Shown one piece after another: positions 34,478 through 44,938 of a stretch of 64,000 bases of DNA (position 1 is the stretch's first letter; each line of letters begins with the position of its first letter). A model generated the notes under the pieces. It had not been told where the DNA came from. It ran no database searches and saw only the letters and a list, made by a program, of their open reading frames with translations. The translations under genes were made by a program, and so were the position numbers. Source of the stretch: Cryptomeria japonica (taxonomy: Eukaryota; Streptophyta; Pinopsida; Cupressales; Cupressaceae); assembly GCF_030272615.1 (NCBI RefSeq), contig NC_081406.1, positions 477,552,900-477,616,899 on the forward strand, written 5' to 3'.

Positions 34478-34826
34478 ACTCTTTTTTATATATATGGAAA
34501 TAGGTTTTCCAGTGGTACTTTGTCATTGTTGGCAAAGGGGGAGAAGTATATCATATATCTAGTTTTTGGTTTTAAAATTTTTAAATTTTGATATATCAGG
34601 GGAGAAGTATATCAAAGGGAGAAGTATCTATTTTGAAATTTTGATATATGCTATATGCTTTGACGATTATGCTCTAAATGCAAAATTGCTATACACTCTA
34701 TTGATTAAGGGATAGTGTATATGCTTAGGGGGAGCAATTTTGTTAATGGCAAGTTTTTGTTGTAAAACACTTAGATGTCAAAATTTTATTTTCCTAAGTG
34801 TTGCCATCAATGCCAAAGGGGGAGAT
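34478..34826 (+). other. Element B 3' region with repeated polypurine tracts
   Basis: Purine tracts at about 34533-34545 (aaagggggagaag), 34598-34622, 34727-34736 and 34815-34826. Only the last abuts the LTR. Multiple tracts upstream of the 3' LTR are a described feature of Sireviruses. Confidence 0.7.
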
Positions 34827-36001
34827 TGTTGGCATTTTTGATGTTTATGTTGTGATTTTCATTGATGGACACACACTTGTATTGAGATCCCCTTTATATG
34901 TATGAGCTCATGCTCAACCGGTATTTGTTCCAATCGGTATGTTGTATTCTAGTCTTTAGACTAGTAGTGATTTTGTAGAATGTGTTTCCTAGTCTAAAGC
35001 GGCATGTCGACCCCAAGCAGTTCACAGATCACAAGCGGTACAAGGGAGCAAAGTGGCACAACACATTCTTACGAGTCTTCATTTTTGTCAAACCGGCAAC
35101 TGGTATTTTGTATGAATCGGTAATACTCTGTGAAGAGTTACCAACTGACATTTTGTGATGAGTTACCAATCCACCAATTGTTTGACAGTGCCAACACATT
35201 ACGGTGATTCCTGTGTCATGTTACTAAGTATGTCTAGGTTCATTGAACCTAGGAAATTGTAAAGAAATCCTATTGGACTGACATGAAATCAGATTCCTTT
35301 AAAAGGACATCATGTCTAGGGTTTTAGGGTGTTGCAAAAAAGGGTTAATGTTGAGCTAGGGTTTAAGGTGGATGTTGAGTTGTTGGAAGAGCGATCTTAT
35401 CTGAGAAGATCGAGTTGTAACTAAGAGAGAGATAAAGAAGACTGAAGTAATGCTGGAATGCATTAGCTGTGAGCAATACTGGATCTAACGAAGCAGTTTG
35501 TGCTATTAGATAGATCAAACACTTGTTGATTACTCACATCTTTAACAAGTCAGTAGCCCCTAACTGGGTAGGCCTCAAAGCCTTTGTAAAATCCTCTAAC
35601 AAGGTGGTTCACACATGTGAATCTAAAATGCTCTAACAAGGTAGTCTTTAATCAGACTTATCTCCTAACAGAGATTGAGATTCCTAATAGGATCTATTCT
35701 GGTGAAGAACATTGTAAGACCTTAACCGGTCTGACCTTAACCAGTCTGGTTTCTATTCTGCAGATAGTGACTTGTGAGTTTCATCTCACCGTGGTTTTTC
35801 CCAGTTCGGTTTCCACATCAAATATCTCGTGTTATGGTTGTATTGCTTTTGTGGGTGAATGTTTTATTCACATTTTGGTTTGTATGTGTGGTAACCGGTT
35901 TGACTATCAGACTGCTTTACCGGTTTATCTTTAGACTGTGTAAGTGTTTTAGTGCAAAGATTTTTGGCATACTAATTCACCCCCCCTCTTAGTATTCATC
36001 A
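34827..36001 (+). repeat. Element B 3' LTR
   Basis: Full-length copy (1,175 bases) with the segment 35193-35297 that the 5' LTR has lost. The hairpin block is at 35786-35816. Confidence 0.9.
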
Positions 36002-36006
36002 TAAAA
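36002..36006. repeat. Target duplication of element B, right
   Basis: TAAAA, identical to 28261-28265. Confidence 0.9.
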
Positions 36007-36021
36007 AGTGAGATTTCTTTG

Positions 36022-36180
36022 ACAAATGCGCTAACCTAGGACACAAATGTGCGAACATATAATGCAAATGCGCAGACTTTAAGACAAAAGCGTTAACCTA
36101 AAATGCTCATGCGCTAACCTATGGTGCAAATGCGCTAACCTATAAGGCAAATGCGCTAACCTATAGAACAAAAGCGCTGT
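36022..36180 (-). repeat. Leader tandem array of element A
   Basis: About seven units of 20-22 bases, consensus AAATGCGCTAACCTATRRRG with variants. The best preserved are at 36110-36170. It continues the array cut by element B at 28265. Confidence 0.8.
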
Positions 36181-36267
36181 CAGAATTCACACATGCATGA
36201 ATCTGCATTACAAATGCATTAATTTTATTATTTGCGAGAGTTTTAAAGGTATATGTGAGGTCTATGA

Positions 36268-36285
36268 GCCCCACGGTGGGCGCCA
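36268..36285 (-). other. Element A primer binding site
   Basis: Minus strand TGGCGCCCACCGTGGGGC, three bases (TTT) after the LTR end. This is a type of site seen in plant gypsy elements. It fixes the orientation of A. Confidence 0.8.
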
Positions 36286-36288
36286 AAA

Positions 36289-37427
36289 TGTGTCGACTTG
36301 AATTTCATCCTCAGAATGCTACCTGCAACAAGTTAGTTTCACAAAATACCAATAGAAATGCTACAGGAAATCCAAACTCAACCAATGAAACTACATGAAG
36401 TACCTATGAAATAAAATACTAATATTACCTTCATGGCTTATGTCTCATTGTGTCCTAACTCCACTATTCTTGATTGCAGATGGTGTGCTCTCAGACAATG
36501 TAGTGATGGCTTCCAAGATGGCATATGAAGAATGGACTGATAACTTGTAGTTAACTGATACTATGATATGCAAATACTACATGATTATGCTAAAATGATT
36601 ATGCTATATGATAATTGTTATTGCTATTTGCTATTTGCTTCAAAAACTCACGGATGCATATGATTAATTTGAAGACTCACTTGAAGATTCTTGAAGTCTA
36701 ACTCTCTCTCAACTGAATCTCTTGATTTTATAGACTTTGAGAGGATGATATGATGTGGCTTAGATCAATGGTCATGATCAGATCTACAGATTTGGATGGC
36801 TCTGAGAAAAGGTGAAGGTTGAGAGAAAGGGGGAAGGAGAAGATAAGTGTCACTCATCTCACCTTGACTAGGCTGCTGACTGAGAGAATCTAGGGATGGT
36901 TAGAGGAAATTTAGGTATGAGAGGACAAGTGGACTCAAGTCCTTCCTAAGATGTAGGGAGTGTTGGAGAGAATATAGGAAATGGTTCTGAAATATGTGTA
37001 CATACACAATATTCATTAATTTTTGGTAGTTGAAGATAAATGATGAATTAATATTTAAGAAATATTAATTTCCTTAGCCACATGTTTGATGAGTTGGCAA
37101 AGGGAAAATGAAGTGGAGATGGAGGGTGAGTTGGAAAAGGGATTAAATAATTTTGAGAATTATTTAATATTTGAGACTATAGGATAGGAGAATAACCATT
37201 AAATATTAGATATTTAATTGTTTGGAGGAGATAATTAAATATTATATATTTAATTAACTAGAGGAACAGGATCAATGAATTAATTAATAAAATATTAATT
37301 AATATAAAGATACGAAATGAATTAAATAAATTAATCTTTTCAAATTAACTATTTAATAGAAGAATAATTATTAAATAAATATAAAATATTTATTTAATTG
37401 CTCATAGCCAATTTTTATGTGTATACA
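36289..37427 (-). repeat. Element A 5' LTR
   Basis: Minus-strand start TGTATACACATAAAAATTGG, end CAAGTCGACACA. Aligns throughout with 12482-13607. Confidence 0.85.
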
Positions 37428-38768
37428 CCTATAAAAACCAATCAAGTCTTACCTCTTAATAGTCAAAACTTGGCCATTGTGTTTGTTTCTTGCATCTATT
37501 GCAAATAAAATATTTAGGTTTTTCCTCCAAACCAATCCAAAATAGTCTAGTCTATCCTTGAGTTTCTATACATGCACTTTTAAGCATATGCCTGCAGAAC
37601 CTCAACTACACTTTTTGGCATAGGAAGTTAGGATTCAGGGCTTGTGAATCATATTTTTGATGTTGTGTTGTGTCAAATTTCTAACAAAAATTGCTTGAAT
37701 ATACTATCAAAACACGTTTTTACATAACCATGTTCGTGCTTTTTGATGCATACAATTGGGAATCAATGTCCATGCCCCTGATTTTCAATGTTGACACCTT
37801 GCCAAACTTGACATACACTATATGTCCAAACCTTCAAAATCTGCAATCCTTGACATTGACTATGACCATCGGTGGCCCCAAGAAGACCTATCAAATCTGT
37901 AATTACCTATAACCTTAGGTTAACCATTCATTAGCCAAACCTCCATTTCTCCCCTAGTTTTTTTTATCAAAACCTTTGTCTAGCCTAGTCTCCATAATCC
38001 CTTCATACCCCTAGGTCACCATTAGGACACCATAATCCCCAAAAATTTCCTTATATTATCCTTTGGAAACCATATCCCACTTCCCAACCTCGATTTTAGA
38101 CTTAGGAATATCAATTAAATCAAAATAAATCCTTTCATCAATCAATCATCCAAAATCCTAAATCCATCAAGCTCAAGATTTAACAAAAGTTTGGTTAGAT
38201 CCTTATCCGTTGGATTCTCTAGCTAGTATAGTGCTTGAGAACTTTCCTATCATGAGTACTATATTTATTTATCCCTAATAATTTGAATTGATTAGCATAG
38301 GAAGTTGCCTCACTTAGTGTAAGGGGATTTCCTTATTCATGTTGTTTGGATTTACTCATCATCTCATCAGAGGAGGATTGAGAGATGGAATGAGATGGGT
38401 GGTGGAATTAATTGTGGTGATATGAAATAATGGAAAAGTGAAAAGGAGGTGAATAACTCTTGTGCAAATGGTGAAATGGATAAAGGATGTGTGGATGTGA
38501 TAGGAGAAAGGGAATGAAGTGAGGAAGGAACAAGTAACCAAACAGATGATGGATTTGGCTTATTTACACATGGTGCTTATAAATAGGTTTTCACCAAGGT
38601 ACTTTCCCATAGATCCCTTAAAGTGGTTTTTACTAATGGAAAATTGATTTCTCTTTATTTATTTTTACTATTTTTACTATTTTTACTATTTTTTTATTTT
38701 TTGGGATTTTTATTTATTTTTGATATATATTTTTTTTCATTTTTTTGAAAATTGGGATACCTCTATGA
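37428..38768. other. No gene recognised
   Basis: Contains runs of tttttactattttt (38650-38700) and otherwise mixed sequence. On the minus strand it lies directly downstream of integrase remnant G, so it may be the 3' region of that element. I cannot show an LTR. Confidence 0.4.
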
Positions 38769-39530
38769 TTATGCATATAATCTTTTGAGATGGATGATTT
38801 TTATAGGCTCATCCAAGGGTTCTCCTTCTAATGTAGCCAGTTGTTAGGCCCCTGGTCCATATTCAACAATGACAGTGAAGATCCCTAACCAATTAGGTTC
38901 CTATTTTCCTTTCTTATCTCGATCTTGAATATTTATTTGATTTTCCTTAAGCACAATATCACCAACTTAAAACTCACAGGATTTGACCTTTTTATTATAA
39001 CTAAGACAAAGGTGATTTTGATATGCATTAAAATGATTCAAGGTATTGAGTAACCGATCATCTACCAATTGCAACTCCTAAATTTGTACAACCTGATATT
39101 CTTCCTTAGGGAGGGTGTCTTGACCTAGAACCCACAATGAGGGTAGCTCAATCTCAATGGGTAGGAAAATTTTGAAACCAAAGTAGAGTGAATAAGGCAT
39201 GGCTCTAGTGGATGTGTGAATTCTAGTGTGGTTGGCCCAAAGGGAAGGATTGTGTTGGAGGTGCCAATCATAGGTAGCTTCATTGACTATCTTTTTGAAG
39301 ATTTTATTAAGGGTTTTGTTTGAAGCCTCATCTTGACCATTTCCTTGTGGGTAGTAATGGGTGGAGAAGTAATATTGGATATTTAATTGATGAAAAATCT
39401 CATAAACATTTTGGTTTTTGAAAGGTTCACCATTATCAATGACAGTAGCCAAAGGGATATCGTAGTGACAGATAAGGTAATTAAGGATAAATTTACAAAT
39501 TGTTTGCCAGTTGTTGTTTCCCAAATCAAT
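38769..39530 (-). pseudogene. Remnant G: gypsy integrase fragment
   Basis: The minus strand shows the rear half of a Tat-like integrase: FILNYLICHYDIPLATVIDN, then HYYPQGNGQDEASNKTLNKI, then MPYSLYFGFKIFLPIEIELP. It continues through stops to EPNWLGIFTVIVEYGPGA and IHLKRLYA with a TAA at 38769-38771. It is a different copy from that in element A: the Glu of GQDEASNK is kept here. The front of the integrase, RT and gag are absent, and pol-like similarity fades at about 39530 near a frameshift in TTGKQ. Nothing upstream shows what cut it. Confidence 0.8.
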
Positions 39531-40041
39531 AGATATTTAAACCCTAAAGATTTAGCAAATTTCTTCTTAACAAGCTCAAGGTTGGATCTGACCAATGAAC
39601 GAGATTCAGTCACAAGAATGAAATCTCTTGCACTTTTGGCTTTGCAAGACCAAGGTGAGTGTACTTGAATAATGCCTAAATGATCTATTATAATTTATGC
39701 TCAGACATTACACACTAAAGAAGATTATCCCAATGAAAATATACCAATGAAGATGAATAAACTCTTTGTTTTGGCTACAACCTCAATTTATAAACATTAA
39801 TGCAATGATTGGGATTGGTTTCTCCTCACTAGACCTGCTCCTAAAACATAAATTAAATGATGTCTGAGAATAAATGACCCTAAAATAGTTGTAAAGAGAA
39901 TGACCGGTGCTTCTCCTATGGGGAACAAAGTCTAACTGCAAATGAAGCATAAACAACTATGTTGAACCTCAACATTATAATCATCCATTAAACATTTCAT
40001 GACTTGCATACCATGTTTGAACTACGATCAATACAAATTTT
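39531..40041. other. No gene recognised
   Basis: About 500 bases between the integrase remnant and the E LTR. No motif or repeat pair found. The sequence resumes beyond element E at 47839. Confidence 0.4.
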
Positions 40042-41108
40042 TGTTGGTATTTTGGTTATGTTGATATGGTTTTGTCATTGATGTCAACAACTTTAACACT
40101 TATCAACTCTGGCACTTTGGAGAATTGGCAATGTTCATCGGCAAGCAAGTGACTTTATGCATAGTCACCAGTATCTAGTTCACCAGCATGATATATTGTT
40201 CACTGGCACTTGGAATGACATGGAAAACATCTGGTTATGTCGAAGACATCACTTGGACACTTTGTCTTGGATATTTTTTCATTGGCATATTCGTATTTGC
40301 ATATTTGCTGTTACTGACAAATAGGTTCAGAATAAGCACCGACAGGCTTATCTATTCCAGATCAGCACGACACGCTTTGGAGATGATTTTGTTGTCATTG
40401 TAAATGCATTAAGCCGACATGTTGAATCAGATATTGCATTGGTTATTGATTTACTTATAACTATTTTATTGTAATATCTTTTAGAGCCGACCTACTAAAA
40501 TTGGTCTTAGGTTATGGTATATATGTAAGATCTTATTTGTAAGATCGATATGTGATTGGGATAAGGAATTAAAAGAAGGTATATGCAAGAATAAGCAAAG
40601 CTATACACATAGACATCATTTAAAGGTGAAACAAGGTTTTTGTAAAGGCAATCAGAACTACACCGGTACTAAATCCAGCATATGAAGACGCTATTTTGAG
40701 AAGTACATCATTATTGGATTTAACCATCCAATTGTAGTCAGTGTGACTCCTATTTGTGTTTGAGCAGTGAGCTCTAGGCGCTTGGCCTTTCTGCATGTGC
40801 AGACCCCATTTGTATAAACATACTATCTGGAGTAGTATCATCTAATTGTGGGTAAGGTTTCCCATCGTGGTTTTTCCCCTTATAGGGTTTCCACGTACAA
40901 ATATTGGTGTTATGTTTTGTGGATGTTATTGTCTTTCTATTTCATGCATTAATCTTTATCAGTACTGCAATTAACTGATAAACTGTCTATCGATATAAAG
41001 TTTGGTTTACCGATATTAAGCATTAAGGTTGGTTAAGTTGTTTTTGGTTTGAATTTATTCGACAACTGATTCACCTCCCCCCCTCTTAGTTGACTCTGGG
41101 ACCTAACA
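40042..41108 (+). repeat. Element E 5' LTR
   Basis: Hairpin block cccatcgtggtttttcccc ... gggtttccacg at 40861-40895, and the end box attcacctccccccctctta. Confidence 0.9.
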
Positions 41109-41110
41109 AT

Positions 41111-41122
41111 TGGTATCAGAGC
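41111..41122 (+). other. Element E primer binding site
   Basis: TGGTATCAGAGC, initiator-Met type, two bases after the LTR end. Confidence 0.9.
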
Positions 41123-41166
41123 TTCATCCTCTTTTTTGTAGAAGTTTAACAGCTTGAGGAGATCCA

Positions 41167-41555
41167 ATGTCTACTAACTATTTTAGGAAGGATAGTCCTA
41201 AACTTGATGGAACCAACTATGGAATATGGAAGATCAGAATGGAGACACATATAAATTACATAGGAAAGGACAGCTGGGATGTTACAAAGAATTTCTACAT
41301 TGCTCCTACTCAAAGTCAGCCTAATTCACCTACCTTAGGAAAAGATGAAGAAAATGATTGCAAGGCAAGAGAAGCACTTTTGAGTGCATTATCAGATCAG
41401 CAAATCATGGGATTATCAGATAGGTCTAATATTAAAGCTATTTGGGATCATTTGGAAACATTGAATGAAGGAGATTCCAAAGTCAAAATTGCAAAACTTG
41501 AAAGCTTCCGGGTCAGGAATGCAAATCTGAAAATGGAAGAAGATGAAAGGATTTC
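41167..41555 (+). pseudogene. Element E Gag, part before the LTR insertion
   Basis: ATG at 41167 opens the N-terminal copia Gag fold (KLDGTNYGIWKIRMETHINY, ALSDQQIMGLSDRSNIKAIW, HLETLNEGDSKVKIAKLESF). The frame is clean up to the insertion point at 41555. The part beyond the solo LTR continues in the same frame once one copy of the duplication is discounted, which shows the insertion hit an otherwise readable gag. Gag would form the particle. The first ATG after the primer site is chosen as start. Confidence 0.85.
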
Positions 41556-42618
41556 TGTTGGTATTTTGGTATGGTTTTGTCATTGATGTCAACACCTGCT
41601 AAATTCACCTACTTTGGAGATCCAACAACGTTCATCGGCAAATAGTAAACTGTGCAAACAATTACCAATATATGATCAACCAACAGGATATAATGTTCAC
41701 CGGTACCTACATTTACATGGAAGATGCTTGGTAATGTCGAAGACATCATATGGACACTTTACTTTGAAGTAATAATCATTGGTATATTCTCATTTGCATA
41801 TTTGCTTTTACTAGCAAATAGGTCCAGGTTATCTAGGGTTACACCGACAGGTTTATCTTTTCCAAATCAGCATGGCACGCTATGGAGATGATTTATTATT
41901 GTTGTAAATGCATTAAGCCGACATGTTCAATTGGTTATTGCATCGGATATTGTATTATTTGTAAAATGTTTTTATTGTAATATCTTGTAGAGCCGACCTA
42001 CTAAAATTGGTCTTAGGGTATGGTATAAATGTAAGATCTTATTTGCAAGATCAAATGTGGAATGTGAAAAAGAATTGTGTGAAGGTATATGTGAGATCAA
42101 GCAGAGGTATACATGAAGATATCATTCGAAGGTGAAGTTAGGTCTTTGTAGAAGCATATCAACATTACACCGATACTGAATCTAGCATATGAAGATGCTA
42201 TTTTGTGCAGTACATTCTCATTGGATTTAACCATCCAACTATAGTCAGTGTGACTCCCATTTGTGATTGAGCAGTGAGCTCTAGGCTGGTGGCCTTTCTG
42301 CATGTGCAGACCCCTCTTGTACACTTACTATCTGCAGTAGTATCATCTGATTGTGGGTAAGGTTTCCCACCGTGGTTTTTCCCCTTCCAGGGTTTCCACG
42401 TACAAATATTGGTGCCATGTGTTGTGGATAACTTTGTGCTTATGTTTCATGCATTAATTCTTACCGGTATAGCAATTTTCTGTTAACACTATCTACCGGC
42501 ATACTTAACTATCTTACCGGTATTAAGCATTAAGTTGGTTAATAAGATTTTGGTTTGAATTTATTAGACAACTGATTCAGCCCCCCCCCTCTTAGTTGTC
42601 TCTGGGACCTACAATTTC
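41551..42618 (+). mobile_element. Solo LTR of the E family inside E's gag
   Basis: LTR 41556-42613, TGTTGGTATTTTGG to GGGACCTACA, flanked by perfect ATTTC duplications (41551-41555 and 42614-42618). No primer site or coding sequence accompanies it. It contains the family hairpin (42366-42401). Solo LTRs arise by recombination between the two LTRs of a complete element. Confidence 0.95.
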
Positions 42619-43435
42619 TACTTTTATGGAAAAAGTAAATGAAATTGTTTTGGGTATTAAATGTTGTGGAGGAACGTTAAGTGAAGATGAAATTGTTTCA
42701 AAAATTTTAAGAGGATTGCCACTGACATATAAAATGAAAGTTACTGCTATAAATGAGTTGAGAACAATGCCTAATACATCAATAACTAGGGATACATTGA
42801 TTGGAAAACTTTTAGCTTTTGAAATTGAGGAATTTGGTCTTGTTGCTACTATAAAGACAGATTTAACTTTTAAGGCATCAACATCATCTGCACCATCTTT
42901 TGAAAAATCTGATTGGAAAGCCTTTTATGCTAGAGAACTTGAAGAAAGCAAGAAAGAAAATGAAGAACTTGAATAACTTGAAGCACTATTTGCAAGGAAA
43001 ATGCCTAAAGGTCCAGTTGGAAGTAAGTATGAAGGTAAAGTACCCTTTAAATGTTTTAACTATAATAAGATTGGTCATATGGCTTCAAGATGCCCTGATA
43101 GACATGCTAGACTAACAGAAGAAGCTAGAAGAACATACAAGCCTAACCCTGAATATCAGAGATACAAATTTAAGAAGAATAAAGATAAATCTTGTTATCT
43201 TGCTGATGAAGGAGCCACTGATGATTCTGATGAGGATCCGGTAGATAATGGATGGGTTTTTGTTGCTATAATAGAAGATCAACCAATACCTGCTGTTCAA
43301 CCGGTAGAGCAGGCCCTGGCAGCTAAAGTTGAAGTTAAGGATGAATGGATCATTGATTCAGGATGTTCACATCATATGACTGGTGATAAAGGTAAATTCT
43401 TGAACTTTCAGGAATGTAATGGAGTTCTGGTATGA
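42619..43435 (+). pseudogene. Element E Gag end, zinc knuckle and protease
   Basis: The gag frame continues (KVNEIVLGIKCCGGTLSEDE, ILRGLPLTYKMKVTAINELR) to a TAA at 42974-42976, then in the same frame to a zinc-knuckle region. The knuckle reads CFNYNKIGHMASRC, with the second Cys replaced by Tyr. An acidic linker leads to the copia protease signature WIIDSGCSHHMTGDKGKFL, where Asp-Ser-Gly is the active site. A TGA at 43433-43435 ends the open stretch. The substitutions and stops indicate a decayed copy. Confidence 0.85.
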
Positions 43436-44938
43436 TTTGGAGATGATAAAGCTTGTTTAATCAAAGGAAAAGGTACTATATCTCTAGATGGTAAGCATAA
43501 TACTGGCAATGTTTACTATGTAGAAGGTTTAAAGCATAATCTTTTGAGTGTTGGTCAATTAGTTGAAAAAGGATTTCAGTTACAATTCAAGAATGGAAAA
43601 TGCAAAATTATGAACAAAATTGGTTTTGAAATTGCAACCGGTAATCAAACTAGAGGTAATATCTTTCATTTAAATAACAGTGAAAAGACATGCTTGATTG
43701 CACACATTGATGAAAGTTGGCTATGGCATAAGAGACTCTGTCGTGTAAATTTTGATTGCATGGTAAAAATCAGTACTACTAAGGCAGTTAAGGACTTACC
43801 TAAGATTGTTAAACCTCACAATCTGGTATGTAAGGAATATCAATTTGGAAAACAAGTTAGAGCATATTTTAAAAGTATTCCAGAAAAATCCAATAATGCT
43901 CTTGACTTAATTCACAGTGATTTATGTGGCCCAAATAGAACCAAAAGCTTACAAGGTGATACATATTTCATTCTAATCATTGATGACTATTCTAGAATGT
44001 GTTGGGTTACTTTTCTCAGAGAAAAATCAGAAGCACTTGGGAAGTTCAAACTATTCAAAGCAATGGTAGAAAATGAAACTGGTAAGAAAATCAAATGTCT
44101 GAGATCAGATCAAGGAGGCGAATTCACATCTAAGGAATTTAATACATTATGTGAAGTGAATGGAATCAGAAGATAGTTATCAACACCCCGGACACCACAA
44201 CAGAATGGAGTTGTAGAAAGGAAAAACATGACTATCTTGGATGCAGCTAGAAGTATGTTATCTGAAGTAAATCCACCACATGTATATTGGAGAGAGGCAG
44301 TAAGCATAACGGTCTATACATTCAACAAAGTTCACATCAAAAGTGAAATTGGTAAGACCCCTCATGAACTATGGTTTGGTATTACTCCTCTTAAATATTT
44401 TAGAATATTTGGAAGTAAATGCTATATTAGAAGAGATGAGTATATTGGCAAATTTGATCCTAGAAGTGATGAAGGAATATTTCTTGGTTATTCATCTAAG
44501 AGAAAAGCATATAGATGTTTTAACAAGAGATTGTAGAAAATTGTTGAGAGTATAAATGTGAAGATTGATGAACAGTTTAGAGGAACTTCAAGGTATATAG
44601 ACTCTGAACTGGCAATAGAGATACTGACAAATGAACCTACATTGAATCCACTGGTACAGAATGAAGATCCAGTTACACCAGTATCATCTAAAAATTCCAC
44701 TGTAACTGAGGAACAACAACAAACGAAGACACCCCGGTATGTAAGATTGAACCACTCTGAAAATCAGATAATTGGGAACAAGTATCAAGGAGTTATGACA
44801 AGAGGAAGACTGGAAAATGAAGAGGTATGTCTTATTTCTCAAATTGAACCATCATCAATTAATGAGGCATGTGAAGATAAACATTGGATTAAAGCTATGG
44901 AAGAGGAACTAGAACAAATTGAGAAGAATAACACATGA
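43436..44938 (+). pseudogene. Element E integrase
   Basis: In the frame of gag: a pre-integrase block (ESWLWHKRLCRVNFDCMVKI, then LVCKEYQFGKQ), the core (HSDLCGPNRTKSLQGDTYFI, IIDDYSRMCWVTFLREKSEA, KCLRSDQGGEFTSKEFNTLC) and, after a TAG at 44174-44176, PRTPQQNGVVERKNMT. All three acidic catalytic residues can be seen. The Sirevirus/copia tail follows (GKTPHELWFGITPLKYFRIF, DEGIFLGYSSKRKAYRCFNK) with a TAG at 44534-44536. The linker to RT runs up to a TGA at 44936-44938 that replaces a Trp codon. Confidence 0.9.

Larger units (their letters stand above)
28266..36001 (+). mobile_element. Element B: non-autonomous Sirevirus-like copia element
   Basis: LTRs 28266-29349 and 34827-36001 start TGTTGGCATTTTT and end TATTCATCA. 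A perfect 5-bp duplication (TAAAA) flanks the whole. The 5' LTR is followed after two bases by TGGTATCAGAGC, the initiator-Met primer site of copia elements, and the 3' LTR is preceded by AAAGGGGGAGAT. The 5.5-kb interior encodes a coiled-coil/zinc-knuckle protein and a long unassigned protein. There is no protease, integrase, RT or RNase H on either strand, so B must borrow these from another element. The CACCCCCCTCTTAGT box at the LTR end and multiple polypurine tracts fit Sireviruses. The 5' LTR lacks about 90 bases present in the 3' LTR (35193-35297). Confidence 0.9.
12482..37427 (-). mobile_element. Element A: Tat/Ogre-type gypsy retrotransposon, with B nested
   Basis: Direct repeats of about 1.13 kb (12482-13607 and 36289-37427) bound the segment. 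Reading the minus strand gives, in order: 5' LTR, primer site (36268-36285), leader, gag (from 26332), protease, G-patch segment, RT, RNase H, second RNase H, integrase (to 18785), a 5-kb 3' region with an antisense PMD gene, polypurine tract and 3' LTR. The second RNase H and the long 3' region with an antisense gene are hallmarks of the Tat/Ogre lineage. Element B (7.7 kb) is inserted in the leader, so A itself is about 17.2 kb. Every frame is broken and catalytic residues are lost, so A is dead. Confidence 0.85.

Noticed and set aside
39383-39668. Exon-like open frame with a GT after CTTTGCAAGACCAAG as a host gene fragment
   Set aside because: Overlaps the integrase remnant on the other strand in part, and no second exon or family match can be seen.
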